Shown here: piece after piece, positions 57,601-64,000 of the stretch | How positions within the stretch are numbered: position 1 is the stretch's first letter | Layout: every line of letters starts with the position of its first letter | From: Planoprotostelium fungivorum | Taxonomy: Eukaryota; Evosea; Variosea; Cavosteliida; Cavosteliaceae | Direction of reading: 5' to 3' | NCBI GenBank assembly: GCA_003024175.1 | Contig: MDYQ01000419.1 | Coordinates: 153,899-217,898, forward strand | DNA length: 64,000 nt | Program-made: the position numbers and the translations under genes | The notes under the pieces: model-generated | The model's input: the letters and a program-made list of their open reading frames with translations, nothing else | Told to the model about the DNA's origin: nothing | Database searches by the model: none

Positions 57601-58712
57601 ATGAATCTCTTTCTATTGGATCTCAACCGCCAGCTCTGCGCCGCAGGTCACTGTGACAAGCACATCATCAAGGTGAACTTCTATTCGGATTCAACACTGC
57701 AAACTTTTCTGGATGTTCCTCCTTCCGTCTGACGAGGTCAGATGATCTTAGAGTTGGCTCAATTATTATACGGTGTCTGGGCGTTGACCGAAGAAGATGC
57801 CAAATGGAGAGAACAAGCACCCAAACAGGTGACAATCATCACTCCGTGCTTGTCCACCGAGTTGACTTCTTCAGGGCTACCGAGTGACTCACAAGCATCA
57901 CCCTGTTTCTGTCTGGCTACGCGCCTCTCGTCAAAATTATGTGTTCGCCGCCAGCTTCAGCCAAGCCATGCTGGAGGAGTACACCAAGAGGTATCACCGA
58001 GTTCACGGCTGTACCGATCATCTGGTTTGGTTGGAAAATAATATTCCCCCTAAACTTGAAGACAAACCAATGTCTCAGATGCCACAGGCGATGCCCGAAC
58101 AATACAGGGTGAGAAGATTCATTAGAAGGCTATCGTCATGATTGATCCAGGTCAATGATGGGTGTGGAAGCATGGAAGACACGGTGGAGGCTTATAGAAG
58201 ATATTATGTTGGTGAAAAGATGTGGATGGCGAAATACACCAACTCAGAGTGGCCTCAGTGGATCGATAAAGACGTCGTGGAGCTGGCCAAGCAAGGCTTG
58301 ATCCTCCGAAAAGATCCGCCGAAACCGAAGCCAAAGAAGGCCAGGGTAACCAAATCCAAATCTCTGAAGGTATTCGAGTCAAACAAAGTTCACCACTGAA
58401 TCCAATCAGCCACGCAAGCCTCTCACTTACCGACGGAGATCTCGACATGCGATCGTCGAAGACACTGAGAACGTCAAGATCGAATGTGTGACGGTGACTG
58501 CCCTTCCTTGTTCATGTGTCTGATGCATCGAACAGGAAGTCATTGTGGAAGAGATACTGCGAGAAGACGAGTTTGATGTGTTGGACACGATCAAACAGAT
58601 AGTCAAGATTGAAGGACAGGAGAAAGAAGAGAAGAAGGAAGAGAAGAGAGGAGAGAAGAGGAAGCGGTGGGCCAGGAAGGCCAGCCTGCCACCCGTCAAG
58701 ATTCCAAAATAA
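57601..58712 (+). CDS. phage/bacterial-type 'pyrimidine dimer glycosylase'-family protein
   Basis: ATG 57601, stop TAA 58710-58712, about six exons. The core reads MNLFLLDLNRQLCAAGHCDK then HIIKMILELAQLLYGVW, then YRVTHKHHPVSVWLRASRQN, AMLEEYTKRYHRVHG, MPQAMPEQYR, and AYRRYYVGEKMWMAKYTNSE then WPQW. This order (HCDKH..K...E.AQLL, HP...W...S..NY, EYT.RYG..H, AMP..Y, AYR.YY..EK) is that of a compact family common in phages and bacteria and often annotated as pyrimidine dimer DNA glycosylase. The actual activity is not established by sequence alone. The host adds introns and a Lys/Glu-rich C-terminal tail (VTKSKSLK, EEKKEEKRGEKRKRW) that could localise it to the nucleus. Confidence 0.65.
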
Positions 58713-59181
58713 ACCCGATGTCAATAACAGTTGAACTCCACCCTTTTCACTCGATCTTTGCATCACATCAGCCATTCGTTCATCACCGTGTGTTTGATCA
58801 CTTTATATCACAAGAAATCGTCACACCTTTGTAAACGATCTCCTCCATCGTCTGGCCGGGTCCAACGCCGATAAGACAGCTGCAGCTGCTTCTCATGTGA
58901 ACATACAGTACAACGCCATCATCTTTGTCTGTGTTGACGTCCATAGAACTTCTGTGCGGGTAAAAAAATTCGGAGTCGGAGCATTTTGCAGAAGCGACAA
59001 CAACCCGAGGTATAGAACAAAGCTAACCACACACATCCGTTGACGAACGATGGGGAACCAAGTGAGATGAACATCTATTTTCAAGTGATTGCGAGAGCTT
59101 GATCTCGTGGACTGTCTATCATAATGCAAGATTATTTGTTTCATCGACACGTACGGCGTACAGTGTGATAGTCGCTGATAG
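58713..59181. other. intergenic, nothing identified
   Basis: About 470 bp between two plus-strand genes, likely 3' region plus promoter of the LRR gene. There is no coding-like frame. Confidence 0.5.
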
Positions 59182-60919
59182 ATGATTCAGATTTCTAACG
59201 ATAAGGCCGCTGAAGGACGGAAACAAGCCGGAAAGCTCAAACGTATAGAGAAGCTCACTCATTATCTGAAGAAGTGCAATCGCACGGAGAACAATGTTAT
59301 CAACCTCTCTTACTTTCAACTTCCAAACATTCATTCCATCGTTGAAGAGGTAGAAGAAACTTGCTGGAGGACACTAACCATCCACAGGTCGTTAAGACGA
59401 ATCACCTCAACACCAATGCTTGGACGGATCTCAAACTTGATTTGAATGGAATCGTCGATGTCACTCCCAATCTCTTTATCATGAGCAGAAACTTGACCAC
59501 TTTGACTCTCCGTTATAACAAGTGAATGACTACCGATCCCACGTCGCCTGCTAACCTAATCAGGATCAATCAACTTCCAGAGGAGCTCTGTGCCAACTGC
59601 CCCAACTTGCGTGTCCTCAACATCAGCAACAACCCCCTCTCCAATGGTCTCCCAGAAAACATAGATCTCCTCGTGTATGTCATCCATATGCATGAACCAT
59701 CCGCGCCCACTCATCCTCTTTAGTAACCTCGAAGAACTCCACTGCAGTAACACCATCATGAAGGACGTCACACCCGCCCTCGGTCGTTGCACGAAGCTCG
59801 TCGTCGTAGACTTCTTCAACTGCAACATAGTCGAATTATCTCCAGAGATGGGACAGCTGTCCCAATTGCAGAGATTGGATCTGGCGAACAACTACGTCAC
59901 CACTCTGCCGAGAGAGTTTGTGGGTCTGAAGAGTTTGAACTATCTCAATCTCAACAACAATAACATTCAAACTCTACCGGTGAGTCTTTCGTTTTTCGCG
60001 ACGAAACACTCTCATGCTCATCATCTCGATGTACATCTTTCCATCATCACGATCTTCACATCACCGCATCGACATCCCTCTCATCATCCCTCCCCCTCTC
60101 ATCATCATCGTTCTAATCATCACACAATCATCATCATCACGCTCTCATCATCTTCTCAGGAAGGATTCGCCACCGCCGTCGGCGACACCCTCAGAGAGCT
60201 TCACATGGCCCGAACCGGCATCGATGATGGAGACGTTGTGGAAGATGATGACCAAGTCCACAACCTCATCGACGATCTGTCAAAGATGAAACAACTATCC
60301 AAATTGGACATCAGCAACAACAAGATCAGTCACGTGCCCGGAAAAGTGAGAGATATTTTATTATGGATGTCCTGACGCGTTGTAGTTTGCCGATCTCAGT
60401 GCTTTCCCCAATTTGAAGAGATTGAATCTGTCGCACAACCCACTCGTGTCGACGAAATCGATGTTTGAGACGGAAGAGTCTCTCCTCTTGAAGGACAGAC
60501 TGGAGATCTTAGTCGTCGACGTCAACTCGAACAACGTCCACAACAAGATGGTGACAAACGAAGGTGAACCTCTGGTGAGTCTTTTTTCCAAAAAGAAATT
60601 TCGAAAAAGAATTTTTCTCACGAAAAAATAGACGGCCTCGACGGGTGAAATGCAGAGACCACTTCACAAGACAAATTCAAAGGGAGACAACACTGCATTC
60701 ATTTTGGGAACTTCTCCCTCTTCCGGTCTATCCAGTGGTGGTGCCCACTCCAGGTATCTCCGTGGAGATTTCGCGTGGATTTGACTGAAATTTCGTAGGA
60801 AATCCCTCGAAGTGTCGCACTTCAAACGGTACGTGTTGGACTATGAAGATTTTATCGAGAGGGATCTGCACCCCGTCAGATCAGAGAATTCCGTTAGAAT
60901 CCCGTTCATCACGAGGTGA
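59182..60919 (+). CDS. leucine-rich-repeat protein
   Basis: ATG 59182, stop TGA 60917-60919, about nine exons, about 430 residues. After a Lys-rich N-terminus come about eight LRRs: LTTLTLRYNKINQLPEELC, NLRVLNISNNPLSNGLPENI, NLEELHCSNTIMKDVTPAL, LQRLDLANNYVTTLPREF, LNYLNLNNNNIQTLP, LRELHMARTGIDD, LSKLDISNNKISHVPGK and LKRLNLSHNPL. The C-terminus is low complexity (SSGLSSGGAHS) and ends in a charged stretch. There is no signal peptide or TM, so intracellular, probably a scaffold. It ends 41 bp before the next gene's start. Confidence 0.85.
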
Positions 60920-60960
60920 TCAGATGTCACATGTCTCGTCTACAACTGTGTAGATTGTCG

Positions 60961-62440
60961 ATGGAGGAATTGAGGGACAGAATCAAAGGTTGTATATTTG
61001 GTGCCGCTCTGGGTGATGCCATTGGGTTGGGTGAGTTTTCATCGAAATTAATCCAATACCGTGATGTTTCCACCTTGATGCTAATTGAGATTTATACAGC
61101 CACGGAGTTTCTGAGTAAAGTGGAGGCACAATTTCATTATCACGATCAGAAGTTAGATTACTACACCTTCATCCGTGACAAGCACAGATCCGCGTGAGTC
61201 CCAATCTACAACACCCATCCCAATTTTCGTCCCAATTTCTCCGGCACGTTGTAGATTGACGTCGCTCAGCTTCACCCCCGGCGATTGGACGGACGATACG
61301 GATCAGATGATTGTCATCATGGATTGCATTCTGAACAACAACGAAGACGAAGAAGACATTCTAAACAAGAGCAACAGCCCCATGATCTCTCAACACCAAT
61401 TCGCCGCCGGACTCCAAAAGTGAGAAAAAACTTCATTTTACCCACTTACTCGTTGCAGATGGGCTAAAACTGGTTTCCGTGACGAGCTAGGTGACTGGCG
61501 CGTTGTAGAACGACGAACTCACTCCTTCAGGTGATTCCACCGGTACCGGTATCGGCCACAACGTCCTCGCCGTCGTGACTCATCCAAATTTTCTCGATTC
61601 ACCCCAAGCCATAGCAGAGATGGCCATCAGAAAATCAGAACAAGGAGAGAAGAATCAGAACGTGGCGAACAACGGTGCCCTCATGGTAACCCTCCATCGG
61701 AATCCCGATCTAAACGTGTACAGCGAACGGCCGTACTCGGAATTCCGTTCTTCTACAACATGGAGAAGGTCGTCAACCACACCCGCCTCATCTGCAAGAC
61801 GACACATGCCGATGATCGCTGCGTCTCATCATGTCTCGCCCTCTCATCGGCTATCGCCCTTCTCATGCGAGGAGAAGATCTGATTCCGCACGCTTCAAAG
61901 AACGTCAAACCTACCGCACCCATCAACTACATCATACAGCAGTCTCTCCGCATCGCAAAATCGGCCACGAAAGACAGTGCAGAATTGGAGGAGGCCATGG
62001 GCTGCAGGAACTTTAGAAAGTTGAGATTGGAAGAGGAGAACACGAGAGGGTGAGAAGAGGGAGAGAGGGGGGTGTGACGAGGGCAGGTACACGTTTAAGA
62101 CGTTGGGTGCCGCCTTTTCTTGTTTCTACGAGCAGGCGAGGGACGACAAGTCGTTCAAAGACATCATCACCAGGTAATCAACATCATCATCATCAACATC
62201 TGATCTTGTGACAGCGTCATCATGGAAGGAGGAGATTCTGATTCGTGAGTCCATACCGTCTAAGAGGACGAACGAGTCGACGTGATGCTGACATCTTCCA
62301 GCAACGGTTGCTCAGCTGGAGCTCTCATCGGTGCCAGGATCGGTTACAGCCAATTACCCGAAGAATGGTTGGGCAATCTCATCCACAAGGAATGGCTGGA
62401 GAACAAGGTCGACAAGTTTATCAAGATCTTGGGTCTATAA
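60961..62440 (+). CDS. ADP-ribosylglycohydrolase-family protein
   Basis: ATG 60961 (or in-frame 60928/60931 upstream), stop TAA 62438-62440, about eight exons. DraG/ARH signatures: GCIFGAALGDAIGLG, GDWTDDTDQMIVIM (first Mg-binding acidic pair), TGIGHNVLAVV, THADDRCVSSCLALSSAIA (second metal motif) and GGDSDSNGCSAGALIGARIG (third, normally GGDTDTN). It removes ADP-ribose from modified proteins or small molecules. The two Thr-to-Ser changes in the last motif are conservative. Several introns end in GTTGTAG. Confidence 0.88.
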
Positions 62441-62518
62441 AGATTCTACCGAATAGAAACAACGTTGTCATACACGCATATGTGAAACACTTGTATACAA
62501 CATAATCGTTTCTCTACA

Positions 62519-63990
62519 TTAAAACAAGCCTCCAAACTTGCTTGGCTTGATGGCCTTGAAGTTTCTCGGCAGAGTGTTGAACTTTTTCGCCGACTTCTTG
62601 TACTTCCAAGGATGCTGCACGATCTTCTTCCACAGATCGTCCGGTATATTCCGAACGATCTGTACGGCCACCGTGATGATTGTGTGAGAGTCCAGAGGGG
62701 GAAAGTTTCTCGTCAAGTTGGGGCTGTCATCATCAGTTCGAGTTGAACGTTTGACTCTCACCGTTCTGCAGCGAGAATCTCTTCTCTGATGATCATGATC
62801 TGGGCGACGAGGCAGAGGATGTTGACGTGGGGGCCGAACGCGAAGAGGAAGTCCCACAGTTTGACGATCTCGTCTAAGGGAGGAGTGCAAGCAGAGAAGC
62901 TGAGACAGTCTGCGGGGCGTCAGTAACGATCGGTGGAGAAGGGATGGAGAAGGGGTGGGAACTCACGAGCGAGGGCCCAGGTTTCGGTCTTCATTCCTTT
63001 GGAGATGAGGTGGAGATACAGTTCTGGGTCTGCCACTTTCATCACTTCGTCTGCCAGCTACAATCTCTATCAGTTCCAGTATATGACTATGTAGAATGGA
63101 ACGTGTGAGAATGAGAGACACGATAGAATGTAGAATGGATAAGAAGAAGAATAAATGAAGAAAGAGATGTTCAACACGATGAGATGATGATGTTGGACGC
63201 ACCTCCACACCATCGTGGGCTCCTTCAATTTGAGGATTGAAATAGAGAGGTGCATAGTGGTTTGCGAATTTAGAGAAGCAGTAGAAGGCATCTAATTCGT
63301 TCATGACGTACAAGAATACGGCACAGACGACATTCATTCCTTGGACGTAAGTCGTGTTGTTTCTCTTGTCCTCGTCTGTTGGAGGATGAGTCGCATGAGG
63401 TGGATGATACGAACGACATCTCACCACACAGGTGCATGAATGCATTAAGCTGACGGATGAGAGTATTCTCGGGCACCTGTCTTATGTTATTGATGAATGT
63501 GATATCTAGAACTCACTCTCTTTTGATATGAGATGTTCGTCTTGAACGTGCGAAATGTATCGTTTCTGATCTTATCATACAAACCTGGGTGCTCTGTGGC
63601 TCCTGATATGATGTTAGATTTGTCAGTAGAGGGACATCTCACCTTTGTTCACCAATATAATGTAGTCGTCTGCTGAGACATCTCTGACACGTAGAAGCAC
63701 TTTCCACACGCGTCCTCGGAGAGTATCACCCTGTTCAATCCATCAGCACCGTATCCGAGCGGGTGATATGATATCATCACCTCTAACGTATCAGTCGGTA
63801 GACCCTCTATCAAGACCAGACGTCTTAAATCCATGATGTTCTTCGCCAGATCGGCCTGTGATGTCTCTTTTCCTTTACTCAACAGAGATTCATACTTGGC
63901 CCTCAGCTCAATGTTCTTCTGTGATGCAATGGAACCCATCAGAGCTCCCGGTGACCTCACGGAGGGCGAAGGAAGTAAAGAAAGCGACAT
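62519..63990 (-). CDS. BUB2: Bub2-type TBC Rab-GAP
   Basis: ATG 63988-63990 (or Met at 63939), stop TAA 62519-62521, about nine exons. TBC motifs in order: KNIMDLRRLVLIEGLP, LRGRVWKVLLRV, IRNDTFRTF (Arg finger I-x2-D-x2-R), YVQGMNVVCAVFLYVMNELD then AFYCFSKF (Gln finger), and the C-terminal FAFGPHVNILCLVAQIM, REEIL and LWKKIVQHPWKY. Overall it matches Bub2/Cdc16, the catalytic half of a Rab-like GAP that restrains mitotic exit in yeasts. Both catalytic fingers are present, so GAP activity is expected. Likely at spindle poles or the centrosome by analogy. Confidence 0.85.
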
Positions 63991-64000
63991 CCACAGAACA

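Overview
The window is nuclear DNA of a gene-dense, intron-rich protist. Genes sit on both strands, usually tens to a few hundred bases apart, and almost every one is split by short GT-AG introns (mostly about 25-60 nt) that start GTGAGT/GTGATG and end CAG or TAG. The gene set (Rap1-type GTPase, RING/B-box ubiquitin ligase, homeobox gene, BICRA-type chromatin subunit, XLF, fungal-type Zn2Cys6-PAS regulators, multi-pass receptors) fits an amoebozoan, possibly a protosteloid/variosean amoeba. That placement is an inference from gene content, not a measured phylogeny. Exon joins below were worked out by eye from reading frame and GT-AG sites; gene ends are firmer than individual splice sites.

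Layout. 0-4.5 kb: 5' part of a SET/MYND (SMYD-like) gene running off the left edge (-), an OB-fold protein resembling RPA2 (-), a BICRA/GLTSCR1-like SWI/SNF subunit (+). 4.7-9.6 kb: an MRH lectin and a large receptor-like protein with a Cys-rich ectodomain, Ser/Thr stalk and about seven or eight membrane spans. 9.9-15.8 kb: DOMON-cytochrome b561 (-), peptide deformylase (+), XLF/Cernunnos (-) divergent from a GH5 endoglycoceramidase (+). 16.6-17.5 kb: Rap1 and tRNA-Arg(UCU). 17.8-24.4 kb: SET-domain methyltransferase (-), NAA30 acetyltransferase (+), homeobox gene (+), a four-span protein (+) and a seven-span protein (-). 24.7-27.3 kb: an apparent single gene joining a UBE2Z-like E2, a UIM, a RING finger, a B-box and a coiled coil. 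27.5-35.4 kb: two small unknown genes, prolyl iminopeptidase, a tweety-like membrane protein (-), an OsmC protein, an MRM3-like 2'-O-methyltransferase (-).

35.5-41.8 kb is a TMEM131 homologue. It is followed by a Zn2Cys6-PAS regulator (41.9-43.3), an unresolved Cys-rich stretch (43.4-44.8), a TruB/PUS4 pseudouridine synthase (44.9-46.1), a second tweety-like paralogue (46.4-48.9, -), an APD-like membrane protein (+), ambiguous small ORFs, a coiled-coil protein (-), a PITHD1 homologue (-), an ankyrin protein (-), a second, inverted tRNA-Arg(UCU), a second Zn2Cys6-PAS regulator (-) divergent from a gene of a phage/bacteria-type 'pyrimidine dimer glycosylase' family (+), an LRR protein, an ADP-ribosylglycohydrolase and a Bub2-type TBC Rab-GAP (-).

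Two features cut across genes. The 7-mer CTACAAC/GTTGTAG is scattered through exons and introns far above chance, often as the intron's GTTGTAG acceptor. A perfect 12-bp palindrome, GATGACGTCATC, recurs in short introns, mostly of the TMEM131 gene.
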